A stretch of DNA of 64,000 nucleotides, taken from assembly GCA_963728295.1 (NCBI GenBank), contig CAVSKB010000018.1, positions 1 to 64,000 of the forward strand, read 5' to 3'. The notes under the pieces are model-generated. The model made no database searches, was not told where the DNA came from, and was given only the letters and a program-made list of their open reading frames with translations. Below are positions 10,482 through 20,696 of this stretch, piece by piece (within the stretch, counting starts at the first letter, position 1; the number at the start of each line of letters is the position of its first letter). The position numbers and the translations under genes are program-made. The DNA is from DATJKD01 sp963728295 (GTDB lineage: Bacteria; Pseudomonadota; Gammaproteobacteria; Steroidobacterales; Steroidobacteraceae).

Positions 10482-12101
10482 CTACTTCGCGGCCGGATTC
10501 ACCGCGGCATCCGCCTCGCGCTTGATCTCGAGCAACGTTTCCCGCGTCGGCTGGATCTTGAGTCCGTAGCCGGCGAGCTCGGCGGCACGCGCCGCGTCGC
10601 CCGCGTCCAGCAGGCGCCGGGCCTCGGATTCGTACCTCCGCACGATCTCGACGATGCCCTCGGCCGCCTCCTTGCTCGCCGGGTCCATCCGCAGCGCATT
10701 GCTGTAGGCGCCGTAGGCGCTCGACACGCCCTCGGAAAGGAGCGCGCTGTCGAACTTCACCGCGGCGAGCTGCATGTAGTCGCGACCCTGCTCGAGCAGC
10801 ATATCGCGCAGCTCCGCGTCGACTTCGAAAGGCTCGCCGCTCTGCTGTGCGCGCTGATCGGCCTGCGCCTGCGCCGCGTCCGTCAGCTGGCGCATGAGCT
10901 GCTCATCCGGGTTGGCGCGGGTGAACCACCAGGCCCCCGCCGCGAGCGCGGCGACCGCAATTCCGGTGGCGGTCGTCGACAGCAGCGACTGCCGCAGCGC
11001 CCGGCCGCGCGCGCCGAGTGGCCCGGCGAGCTCGTCGAGAAACGCCTCTACGGTGGGCGAGCGGTCTGGCTGCCGGAACGCGAGTCCCCGGACGAGCGCG
11101 CGATGCTGGCGCCGGCCCATGCCGGGCGCGCGCTTGACGGTCATGCCGTCGTGAGCAGCCTTGACCGCGGTTGCCCCGCCGAACGGATGGCGGCCGGTAA
11201 GCAGCTCATAGGAGACGCAGGCGAGCGCGTAGACGTCGTCGCGCGGATCGGGTTGCTCGTCGAGAAGCATTTCGGGGCTGGCATAGGCTGGCGTCAGCGC
11301 GCCGAGCGAGCCGGCGTCGAAGCGCGTGCCGGCGGCGCGATCGTCGCCCTGGCGTGACAGGGCGCGCGCGATGCCGAAGTCGAGGACCTTGACCTTGCGC
11401 TCACCGGCGACGAAGACATTGCCGGGCTTGAAGTCCGCGTGAATCACGCGTTCCTGATGGGCATAGGCCAGCGCCCGCGCACAACCCTCGATGATCGGCC
11501 AGGCATCCTTGAATCGAAGCCCCTGCGGATGACGCTGGATGAACCGATCGAGCGGCTCGCCCTCGAGGAACTCCATCGTCATGTAGATGAGCGACGCGTC
11601 GCGATCGAAGTCATAGACGGTCACGACGTTCGGGTGCGCAAGCGACTGCGCGCGGCGCGTCTCGCGCTGCAACGCCATCAGCGCCTCGGGGCGACGGCGG
11701 AACTCGTCGTTCAGGAACTTGATCGCGACATACGGGTCGCGGTCGCGCGCTTCTTCCTTGCGCAGGTCGCGCGCCTTGAAGACGACCCCCATCCCGCCTT
11801 CGCCCAGGCGCCGCTCGAGCACGAACCGCTCCTTGACGACCATGCCCTGCTCGAGTTGCTGCTCGATGACCCAGGTGCGGGTCTCCGCAGCCTCATTTTC
11901 CCGTCCGGTCCGCGGGCCGCTCGCCGGTCCGGACGACCAGCCGGCGGCCGGATGCGAGACATGCCCGACGCCGCGGGGCGGTGCGCCGAGCGTGGCCCCG
12001 CCCTGCGCCGCCCGGGTTCCCGATGCTGCGCCCGTCCCGGTGGGTGATCGGAGCATCGTGCGATCACCGCGAGGCGACTCCTGCGGCTCTGGATTCCGCA
12101 T
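10482..12101 (-). CDS. ppkA: T6SS serine/threonine protein kinase PpkA
   Basis: 539 residues in this frame. A Gly/Pro/Ala-rich N-terminal tail precedes a Hanks-type kinase domain (roughly 85-345) with GEGGMGVVF glycine loop, VAIKF lysine, catalytic loop HADFKPGN (HRD is replaced by HAD) and DFGIA. One membrane segment follows (ATGIAVAALAAGAWWF), then a helical periplasmic-side region with TPR-like character. In the threonine phosphorylation pathway PpkA phosphorylates Fha proteins and triggers T6SS assembly; PppA reverses this. The partner phosphatase lies immediately upstream and Fha is in the same operon. The true N-terminus probably lies further upstream (see 12102-12382). The missing Arg of HRD suggests RD-independent activation, which is inference. 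Confidence 0.92.
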   Translation of the reverse strand: MRNPEPQESPRGDRTMLRSPTGTGAASGTRAAQGGATLGAPPRGVGHVSHPAAGWSSGPASGPRTGRENEAAETRTWVIEQQLEQGMVVKERFVLERRLGEGGMGVVFKARDLRKEEARDRDPYVAIKFLNDEFRRRPEALMALQRETRRAQSLAHPNVVTVYDFDRDASLIYMTMEFLEGEPLDRFIQRHPQGLRFKDAWPIIEGCARALAYAHQERVIHADFKPGNVFVAGERKVKVLDFGIARALSRQGDDRAAGTRFDAGSLGALTPAYASPEMLLDEQPDPRDDVYALACVSYELLTGRHPFGGATAVKAAHDGMTVKRAPGMGRRQHRALVRGLAFRQPDRSPTVEAFLDELAGPLGARGRALRQSLLSTTATGIAVAALAAGAWWFTRANPDEQLMRQLTDAAQAQADQRAQQSGEPFEVDAELRDMLLEQGRDYMQLAAVKFDSALLSEGVSSAYGAYSNALRMDPASKEAAEGIVEIVRRYESEARRLLDAGDAARAAELAGYGLKIQPTRETLLEIKREADAAVNPAAK

Positions 12102-12382
12102 CCGGGTCGCCGCGTCGCGAGCCGCACCGGCGGCGCATTCGTCGAGTGCGGCGGGTTGGTGGTGCGCGCGCGGACTCCGGCCTGCAGGCGATCCTTGACC
12201 CGCAGGTAAAGGTCGAAATGCAGCTCGTTTCGCGCGTAGAGTGCGTCGATCTCGCGCTGCAACGCCGCGCCGGCTTCGGGCGACTGCTGGTTCGCTTCGT
12301 CGACCCCGCTGAACAACGCCTCGGGAGGCGCCTCACCTCGCAGCACGGCGTACAGCAGCTCGAGCAGGGCCTGCGGCGTCAT
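12102..12382 (-). CDS. Probable N-terminal segment of PpkA, out of frame
   Basis: An open frame starts with ATG at 12382, overlapping the phosphatase stop as ATGA, and encodes about 70 plausible helical residues (MTPQALLELL, ALYARNELHFDLYL, VKDRLQAGV). It then loses coding character in a CG-dinucleotide run near 12165, where the kinase frame (reading DECAAGARDAATRM) takes over two bases later. Translational coupling to tagF-pppA and the lack of a stop before the kinase suggest that this is the start of PpkA, displaced by an indel. A separate short gene is the alternative. Confidence 0.5.
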
Positions 12383-13906
12383 CGGCCCTCGATAATCAAG
12401 GTATCCGACGAGTCAGCGCCGGCATGCGCATGCACGACAACGACCGTCACGTTGTCGGCGGCGTTGCCCTGCAGCACTCGCGCGATCAGAGCCTCCGAGG
12501 TGCCGGCCGCATCCTGACCGGACATCAGCTCGGCGATCGATGCCGACGCCAGCTCACCGTGCAGGCCGTCGCTGCACAGCAGGAACCGGTCGCCATCGCG
12601 CACATCGAAACTGAGCTGCGCAATGTCGATTTCCGCGTGACCGCCGAGCGCGCGCGTGATGACGTTCGTTGGCGCCGTCTCCGCGTTCGCTGCCAGCTCC
12701 ACCGCCTCGCTGTGATCGACGGTGAGCTGCTCGAGGCTGCCACCGCGCATGCGGTACAACCGGCTGTCACCGGCCCACAGGCAGACGCCCGTGCCCTCGC
12801 GCACCATCAGCGTGACGAGCGTCGTGCCGATGACGGTCGGGTTCACGGCGCGCTGCGACAGCGAGTACAGGTACTGGTTGACGCCCTCGAGCGTCTCGCG
12901 GACGACGCGAACGAACTCGGGGAACACCGCCTTCGGCTCGACGCTGGCCAGCGCGTCGGCCGTGGCACGACTCGCGAGCTGCCCGGCCGAATGACCGCCC
13001 ATGCCATCGGCCACCGCCCATAGGCCGATCTCCGGACGCGCAATGTAGGCGTCCTGGTTTTCATCGCGAACACGGCCCGGATGCGTGCTGCCCGCGGACT
13101 CGATATGCAAGGCGGGTGTTGCCGGAAGCATCACGCTCGGCATCGACAGGAGACTGGCCGCCGGCGCGCCGCTCTGCCACGGCCATTCGTCCCAGGCGCC
13201 GGACAGCATCGCGGAGAACGCGCGCGACTCCGGCAGGCCACGCGTAATCAGCCACGAGGGCTGGACACTCGCCGAGCCGCTGCTCCACCAGAACACGGCG
13301 TCGGGCATCGCGTGACTGATCGATTTCTCGAGCCAGATCAGCGCCGTCGGAGTCACATCGACACGATTGCCGAGCGACAGGTGCAGGCAGCCCTCGCTGA
13401 TCGAGCCCGGATCGCCCAGCCCTCCGGCGGCAAGGTTCTCCGGCAGAGTATCGATGGCGCGCGGCGAGCCGCTCGGCAGTCGCGCCGATGGACTCGTCGA
13501 GTGCATCGACGGTCCGCGCATCGTCCTCCAGGTGTGCGAGTACCAGGTCTTCGACGCGTTCGAACCACGCGGCGCAGCGGTCCGCCACGACGAGTCCGAC
13601 GCAACGGCGCGGCAACCGGGCGAAGACCGTGAACGGGAAATGCCTGCCCACCCTGTCGACGCTCGGAAACAGCACTCCGGCGACCGGCTGCTCGTCGAGC
13701 ACGCCTGGCTGCACGAAGAACCGCCACATCGGCGCAGTCAGGTAGAGGTCCAGCCACCCGTCGCCCAGTCGCTCACGGCTCGCCGCGAGTGATTGCTGCA
13801 ACCACGCATCCCAGGCGACCACGGTCCGATCGGCGACATGGCGCCGGACAAAATCGCCAAGCGTCGGCAGCTTGCCGTAGAAACCGACCGCGAGTGCATC
13901 GGACAT
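12379..13906 (-). CDS. tagF-pppA: TagF-PppA fusion: T6SS repressor domain joined to PP2C phosphatase
   Basis: About 508 residues after removing one extra base near 13455. The N-terminal half is TagF-like (GFYGKLPTLGDFVRR, PMWRFFV, then SWLITRGLP and WDEWPW). It runs in the same frame into a PP2C phosphatase with metal-binding motifs DENQD, VADGMGGHS, GDSRLY and DNVTVVVV. TagF blocks Fha-dependent assembly and PppA dephosphorylates Fha; fused TagF-PppA proteins are known, for example in Agrobacterium. ATG 13906 follows the tssM stop by two bases, and the 3' end overlaps the next start (ATGA). Only the single break separates the two TagF halves, and both are recognisable. Confidence 0.85.
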
Positions 13907-13908
13907 CG

Positions 13909-16900
13909 TTAACCGCCGCAACGGAACCGGGCGACTGCCGGGGTGTTGAATGGATTACGGATGGAGCTCGCCTCGAGCATGAGCTGCGCGCTGTGCCCGC
14001 CCGCGCCGAGACTGACGCGATGACGCACCTCGCTCGCCGGCGTGAGACTGGCGGCATCGAGCATGCGGAACATCGCCCAAGGCCCGTCGAACACCAGACT
14101 GGCAGCCCGGGCCTGCGCCCGTGTCGAAAGTCGCGACGACCATGCTGCGCGGCATCGCTCGGCCATTTCAGCGCCCACCGCGCCTGCGGGCCGTGCGCAT
14201 ACTCGAACGACTGGCCGCCTGCCTCGAGCACGAAACGCTGCACGTCCGCGTCGAGGCTTTCGGGCATCAGCGTAAATCGGACCTCCGGGTCGGCCGCCCC
14301 CTGGCGGAAGTACTGCTGGCGGACCCGGTCGACGGCCTCGAACTGCACCGGGATCGATGCCGGCAGTCCCATCGACCCATCACCGGCCTGGCGCCAGCGC
14401 CAGGGCGATCGGGTCGTGTCTATCAGCTGCGCGAGGTTTGTCTTGAAGAAGGTGTCATAGACGCCGCCGTAGCCGAATAGCCGCGCGAAGTCCGCGACCG
14501 GCACGTCGCCCGCCGCGCCCTTTGCGAACGGGTAGCGCCCAGCGACGATCGCATTGCACTCTGCGACGACCTCACCCTTGTACAGCTGTGCAAGCTCGCC
14601 GCTCGCCTGCGTGCGGACGAGCGCCTGGCTGGAACCCGCCAGTGGCCCGAGGATGCCGGCAACCGACGGCGGCAACTGCGCCGCTTCGATCTCGATGGCG
14701 CGGGCGGCCCCACCCCCGCCGCCGGATGTGACTTCCTGCAGCGCCGCCGCCCCGCCGACCGAGTCGCTCATCGCGCCGAGCTGGGTCGACATCTGGGCGA
14801 GCAATCCGAGTGTTCGATCGATTGGCGCCTGCCCCGGTGGCCCGGTGACAAGCCGCTGCAGCTCCGCGAAGTGCGCGGTGACCGCCCCGCCCGGCTTCAC
14901 GACCGGCGCGGCAGGCGCGGCCGTGGCGCCGGTTCCCTTCAGGAGCTTGCTGAGAGGGGAACTCGAGGCCTTCGCGAGCGCCTTTTCCGCGAGGCTTGCC
15001 GCTGCGGAGGGATCTTCCGCCGGTGTGAGGTTGGTCTCCTTCGCGACGATCGTGAGCAGCACCTTGAGCGGCGAGCTGCCGCTGCCGAGGATGCCGAGAC
15101 TCTTCGCGGCGTCCTGCGCGCTGCCGAGCGGCTTGACCTCGAGGTCCGCCAGCACGGCGTCCCAGGTCGTGATGTAGTCACGCTCGTAGAGCGCGACGAC
15201 GTCACGCGTCAGCTGGTCGTCGATCGCGACCGGCATCGCCCCCTCGCCGAATACCCACGCGTCCTCCTTGAGCGCAGCGGTGATCTCGCGCCCGCCTTTG
15301 CCGCTGACCTCGTTGAAGACATCCCGGGTATAGAGCGCCGGCACCGGGTCCGCGAACGATCGGCCGCTGGGCCGGCGAAACACAGTGTCGAGACCCTGCA
15401 CCTGCTGATCGAGTCGCAGCGGCGGATGGTCCGGCCCGGTATAGGCGAGCTTGAGCCGGCTGTAGGCGAGCGCGGCGGGCGTTGCGACCGAGAGCGCGTT
15501 GCGCGCGCGAGTGACGAGCGAAGCGTCGACGGCAACCGGACGCAGGCTCTCATCCGTCAGCAGCGCCTCGAGATGCCCGACGAGCTCGCTGCGGACCTGC
15601 GGCTGGTCCGGGTACTGGTTTTCCCACTCGATCGCCGACAGGACGGCCATCTGTTCCGGGACCAGCCGCTTCGGCTCGGCCAGCATCAGGTAGCCCTTGA
15701 GGTATTCGTAGAGCTTGTCTGGCTCGCCGGCGAGCGCATCGATGCGCGCGCCGAACGCCTGCGCGAGATCGGGTACCAGTGTCGCGTTCAGCTCGCGCGC
15801 GTATGCGTCGCGCGCGGCCTTGCCGACGGCCCGGCCCTGATAGAGCCCGGACCGCATCGACCACGGTGCGGCCCGTCCGTCGTGACTCGCGACCTCGACG
15901 ATGTGCTTCAACGCCGTCAGCCGCGGCAGCTGCTGTGGCAACGGTGCCGGCCGAGCTTCCGGCGGCGTGTCCGCGAGCGCGTCGACTGCCTGACCGACAT
16001 CCTTGAGGTAAGCGCGATTCTTCCCGAAGCTCACGGCCAGAGCGACGACGCCGAGCACCGCGAGCAAGGCGAGGCCGGCGTACGCGGCGAGCTGCAGAGC
16101 TGCCTTCTGCAGCTCGGCGCGCCGGTCGGTGCCGGCGAGGCCTGCCTCCTGCAGCACCACGTCGCGCAGCAGCTGCTCGATGAAATAGGCGCGTCCGGCC
16201 TCGGGCGCCGCAGCCCGCCCGTCCGTGCCCAGACCGGCGGCCCGGCCGAGGCTGCCGAGCAAGCGGTCGATCGGCGTGCCTTCCTGTGTACCGCTCGTCA
16301 GGTACACACCCCGCAGGAACAACCGGCGGTCCTGTTCGGAGCCCCGGAATGCGCCATCGACGAGCTCCAGCAATCGCGTCTTCAGCGCCGCAAACTGCTG
16401 CGGAAACCCATACAGCAGGGACCGTCGGCGCGGATCGCGCTCGTCCCGCAGACGCTGGTTGATCCCGGCGTTCAGCCGCTCGACCAGCGCATCGAACTCC
16501 GCCGGCAGCGTTCGCAGCGCCCGGCCGCTGCGACTGTCGTCGATCGCAAAGGTCGTGCCCCAGACCTGGCGGCGTCCGGCCGGATCGAGATCATCGAAGT
16601 ACTCGCGGAACCCGGCGATAAGATCGAACTTGGTCACGAGCAGGTAGACCGGCAGGTCGATGCCGAGACCGCGATTGAGTTCCGCGGCCCGCTGTCGCAT
16701 CGCCATCAGGTCCGCATCGAACTCCGCGGGCGACCGCGTGAGCAGGTCGGACGCGCTGTAGGCGACGAGCACGCCGTTGATCGGTCGCCGGCGCCGGTGT
16801 CTCTTCAGCAGCTGCAGGAACTGCGACCAGCCCTCGCCGTCCGCGATGCGATCCGAATCCTGGGTCGTATACCGGCCGGCCGTATCGAGCAGCACCGCCT

Positions 16901-17424
16901 CGTCGGTGAACCACCAGTCACAGTTGCGCGTGCCGCCGACGCCTTTGATCGCGCGCCGGCCGACCTCCTGTTCCATCGGGAATCGCAGACCGGAGTTGAC
17001 CAGCGCCGTGGTCTTGCCCGAGCCGGGTGGGCCGATGATCACGTACCAGGGCAGCCGGTAGAGATTGCCGCCGCCGCGGCGATCCTTCTTGAGACGGGTG
17101 ACCGCGTCATCGAAGCGCTGCCTGAGCTGCGAGACATCGGCGGAATCCGTCGGTCGTGCCTCGCCGACCATCGGCGCGTCGGCCTGCTGAGTCACCTCCG
17201 CGACGAGCTTGCGACTGCCGCGCGTCTCGCGCCAGGTCCGCCAGAGCATCCCCGCAACCCACACGAGCAGCAGGATGAGCGTCGCGATCACGCGGCCGGT
17301 GACGCTTTCCATCGGCCTCGCGCTGCCGAATGCGAAGTACGGCCCCAGCAGCCAGATGACCGCCAACAGCAGGACACAGCCCGAACACCGCAAAGGTCCA
17401 GCGGTTGAGCAGCAGCTTCTTCAT
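13909..17424 (-). CDS. tssM: T6SS inner-membrane ATPase-like component TssM (IcmF)
   Basis: About 1170 residues once three extra bases are ignored (near 17376, 14140 and 14100). Two N-terminal membrane helices (VLLLAVIWLLG; ATLILLLVWVAGML) precede a cytoplasmic domain with Walker A GPPGSGKT (about 131-138) and DTAGRY. A third membrane segment follows near LLAVLGVVALAVSF, then a long periplasmic domain whose C-terminus reads FDGPWAMFRML and SLGAGGHSAQL. TssM spans the periplasm and joins TssL and TssJ into the membrane complex. The start ATG overlaps the tssL stop (ATGA). The last two breaks are close together and displace only about 70 residues. Length and motifs are normal for the family. 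Confidence 0.9.
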
Positions 17425-18813
17425 GACACGTCCCCGGAGGCAACGTGCACGATCTCGACACGGCGGTTCTTCGCGCGGTTCTCGGGTGTATCCGGTGGGT
17501 TGTACCTGGGCTGCGTGGACCCGACGCCATTTGCCTGCAGCCGCGCCGGAGCGCTGAGCCGCGTCTTGAGCCGATCCAGCACGGCAAGCGCACGATCGGA
17601 GGACAGCTCGAAATTGTTCTGATACCGAAACGAGCGGATCGGCAGGCTGTCGGAATGCCCGACGACGAGCACTGGTCCGGGCAACTCTTCGAGCGCCGTG
17701 CCGATGCGGTCGAGGACCGCATCGAACCGCGGGTTGATCCTGGCGCTGCCGGGCGCGAACAGGTCGCCACCCGAGAGCGTCACGATGCTGCGCGCGCCCT
17801 GCTCCTCGACGGCGAGCGACCCCTGCTGCTCGAGATCGGCCAGCAGCTGCTTGAGTGTCACGGTCGGCGGAATCGCGGGCGCCGGCGCGAGCCACGTTCA
17901 GATCCTGCATCCCGACCTGGGACAACGCGGTCAACGCGGGCTCGGCGGATCGTCCGAGCTGGATACGGAAGTACAGATAGCTGCCGGCCAGCACCGCGAC
18001 GGCCGCCGCGGCGACGACCCACAGCGGCACGTAGCGCAGCAGCGGATTGCGTCGATCCCGCACCCCCTGCCAGCGCGGCGAAAGTGCCGCGGCCGGCGAA
18101 CCGCGGAGCGTGCGCAACTGCTCGAAGAGCTCGTGCTGCAGGCGGTCGCGCTGCATCGGGCCCTGCGGATCCAGGGCGTACTTGCCGGTGAATCCCAGGC
18201 TGACGCAGGTGTACAGCAGCTCGAGCAGACCCGCATATGTGCGCGAATCGGCGCGCGTGCGTTCCAGCAGCTGGAAAAACTTCTCCCCGCCCCAGGTCTC
18301 GCGATGAAAGATCGACAGCAGCGGCTGCGTGCCCCAGTCGCCGCGCGCGCCCCAAGGGGTGCTGAGCACCGCCTCGTCGATCGTTGCGCACAGCGCATAC
18401 CGCGCCGCCGCGATCTGGTCGACGGCGACTCCGCCAGCCTTGGCGCGTTCCTCGAAGCTGCGCATCTCGGCCACGAGCTGCTGCCGCAGCGTCGCCGCAT
18501 CCGGCCCCTCACCCGTGTGACGCAGACGGCCCGCCAAGGCGAGCAGTGGTGCCGCTGCTGCGACGAGCGGATCGAGACCGGCGGCTGCGTCTGCTCCGGT
18601 CATCGGAGCCAACCCCCCCGGCGCACTCGGCGGAGGGGGCGGCGGCGCGAACGGGGCCGGTGCGTGTGACGCGCCCGGCAGCTCGGCCGCCTGGGGCGGA
18701 GCTGGAGGCGGAGGCGCGGCCTGGGCCGGTGGCTGTGCGGCGCGGCCCGCACCCGGCCGGGGCTTCAGGATCGTGCGGTCGCCGCCGGAACCGTCGCCGT
18801 GCTGGTTGGCCAT
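17421..18813 (-). CDS. tssL: T6SS protein TssL (DotU) with C-terminal OmpA domain
   Basis: About 463 residues with one extra base near 17893. A long Pro/Ala-rich N-terminus (about 1-60) is followed by the DotU helical domain (ARYALCATIDEAVL, FFQLLERT, ELLYTCVSLGF), one membrane helix (PLWVVAAAAVAVLAG) and an OmpA-type peptidoglycan-binding domain (VLVVGHSDS, SSDRALAVLDRL, NRAKNRRVEI). This is the extended TssL that anchors the secretion complex to the cell wall. ATG 18813 is 4 bases downstream of the tssK stop; the end overlaps tssM. Confidence 0.92.
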
Positions 18814-18817
18814 CGTG

Positions 18818-20152
18818 CTATCCGCGAATTGCCCACAGTTCCAGCTGCAGCCCGGGGAACTCGCCCGCGACGTGCACTGCAACGCCCCCGGCGGACCGCA
18901 ACTGCTTCCACAGCTCACCCCCGGATTCGACTTCGAAGTACTGATAGCCCGCGTGATACGGAACCTGTCGCGGCGGTGCGGGCAGGCCCCGCAGCGGAAC
19001 GCCGGGCATTCCCAGGTTGACGAGGTTTGCGATGCGTTCGACCGGTCCGACCTTCACCTGCGGAACGAACGAGCGGCGGAACTCTTCGACCGGCAGGTCT
19101 GCTCGGGCGGCGAGCACGAACACCGCGGTGTCGTAAAGGGTCTTGTCGGCGACGACGCCAACGCGGATGCCGAAGCGCTTCAGCTCGAGCGGGATCGACA
19201 CCGCATTCTGCTCGAGCACGGCGGCCAGGACGCTGCGCACGGCCCCGAACAGCGGCTCGAACGTCGCGCGCAGATCCTCATGCCGGTAGGGATCGAGCGG
19301 ACTGGGTCGCTTGGCCGGCAATGTGTAGGTCGCGAGCTCGCCTGCGAGCCCCGCAGCAAATCGGAACAGGTCTTCGGGGTGCACCGAGCCGTTCGCCGCC
19401 AGGTGAGTCGCCACCGGCTCGTAGCGGTTGATCGCCTGCAACATCAGGTAGTCGGCGACTTCGGCGCTCGCACTGCGTCCGCTGGCCGTCACGCGGCCTC
19501 CGAGTGCCTCACCCCGCTGGTGCAGCAACCCCTGCAGTTCGCGGAGGAACGAAGCCAGCACCGGCGCCGTTGCGGACCGCATCACGGTGGGAATGAACCG
19601 TTCGTCCAGCACAACCTGGCGATCCGCGCGGCATTCGACGATACGCGCGAGCGGGATGCAGGCGTACTCGTCCAGCGGATCACCCTCGACGAGCAGCTGC
19701 GCGCGGACTGCCGCGACCTCCATCACAGCGGGCTCCTCGTTCCCGCCGGTGTTGTCGCGGACCTCGATCTCCCCGCTTGAATGACGTGTGACTTCACGCG
19801 GGCGGTCCGCCCGCCCCACATCGAGCGCTCCGGCACGACGGAGTGGCAAGGCCAGGAACACGGTGCGATCGCGAGTTGCGCCGGTGACCTCGAGCGCCGG
19901 TGGAACCGGATCGTCGTCGGGCATGCTGAACGGCGTGCCGTCGGGCATCACGCCACGCGCGCGACGCACCGCGATTCGGCCGGTCGCGAGCAGGTCGCGC
20001 TCGAGCTCGAGCTCCGTAAAGCCCCAGCCCCAGGGGTGCAGGGATGACGCCCGGATCTCGAGCTGGCGTTCGATGGCGCGTTCCTGCTGCTGGAAGTGCT
20101 GCGGGCGCAGGAACAGGCCTTCACGCCATACGACCCGGTTGTTGATGGTCAT
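18818..20152 (-). CDS. tssK: T6SS baseplate protein TssK
   Basis: 444 residues, intact. The N-terminus carries the family signature VVWREGLFLRPQHFQQQ, with SSLHPWGWGF shortly after; the C-terminus has VPYHAGYQYFEVES. TssK trimers link the baseplate (TssEFG) to the TssL/TssM membrane complex. It is tightly packed between tssJ (25 bases upstream) and tssL. No frameshift is evident, unlike most neighbours. Confidence 0.96.
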   Translation of the reverse strand: MTINNRVVWREGLFLRPQHFQQQERAIERQLEIRASSLHPWGWGFTELELERDLLATGRIAVRRARGVMPDGTPFSMPDDDPVPPALEVTGATRDRTVFLALPLRRAGALDVGRADRPREVTRHSSGEIEVRDNTGGNEEPAVMEVAAVRAQLLVEGDPLDEYACIPLARIVECRADRQVVLDERFIPTVMRSATAPVLASFLRELQGLLHQRGEALGGRVTASGRSASAEVADYLMLQAINRYEPVATHLAANGSVHPEDLFRFAAGLAGELATYTLPAKRPSPLDPYRHEDLRATFEPLFGAVRSVLAAVLEQNAVSIPLELKRFGIRVGVVADKTLYDTAVFVLAARADLPVEEFRRSFVPQVKVGPVERIANLVNLGMPGVPLRGLPAPPRQVPYHAGYQYFEVESGGELWKQLRSAGGVAVHVAGEFPGLQLELWAIRG

Positions 20153-20177
20153 CCCCTGGTTCTCCGGACGCTCTGCG

Positions 20178-20696
20178 TCATTGCCATTGCGCAGTCACGG
20201 CGTCGGCCTTAACGCTGACTGCGAGCCTGATGGTCGAGCCGGGTGCGGGCCGCGCTGGAACGGGCACGTTGACCCGCCAGGTTGCCTTCCGAAAGTCGCG
20301 ATAGGCCGCGACGATGCCGACCGACTGCATCGCCGGGTTCAGCTTGAAGGTCACGTTGCCGCTCGCGCCGGGCGCCAGCGGGACTTCGTGACGTCCGAGT
20401 GCCGCAGCACCGAGGATCGCTGCGTCCTGTTGCCAGAGCGCAAAGAAGTCGGCCTTGCCGAACTCGGTGGCATCGCCGAGCTGGTACACCCGCACGGTAA
20501 TCGGCGAGGCGCGGCCATTCGGGTCCGGGTTGACGTCGGGTGTCGCTGCGAGGTCGATCGCAACAGTCACGGGCGCCGGTGGCTCGACTACCGGCGGCTT
20601 GGCGCAGCCCGCCGCCAGCAGCGCCATCGCCGCAAACGCGCAGGTCGCGCCGAAAACGCGTGACCGGTCACGCTGCATGGGCCTCGGCGACATCAT
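20178..20696 (-). CDS. tssJ: T6SS outer-membrane lipoprotein TssJ
   Basis: 172 residues. A signal peptide with lipobox LLAAGC is followed by a beta-sandwich of the TssJ/SciN type (VRVYQLGDATEFGKADFF, GASGNVTF, VGIVAAYRDF). TssJ is anchored in the outer membrane and binds the periplasmic end of TssM. Its ATG immediately follows the fha stop codon (TGA then ATGATG), so translation is coupled; the second ATG is also a possible start. Confidence 0.94.
   Translation of the reverse strand: MMSPRPMQRDRSRVFGATCAFAAMALLAAGCAKPPVVEPPAPVTVAIDLAATPDVNPDPNGRASPITVRVYQLGDATEFGKADFFALWQQDAAILGAAALGRHEVPLAPGASGNVTFKLNPAMQSVGIVAAYRDFRKATWRVNVPVPARPAPGSTIRLAVSVKADAVTAQWQ

Noticed and set aside
14871..17408. 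845-codon open frame on the plus strand opposite tssM
   Set aside because: High-GC codon bias keeps the antisense frame open; the product is Arg/Glu/Leu-rich without motifs, while tssM on the other strand is unmistakable.
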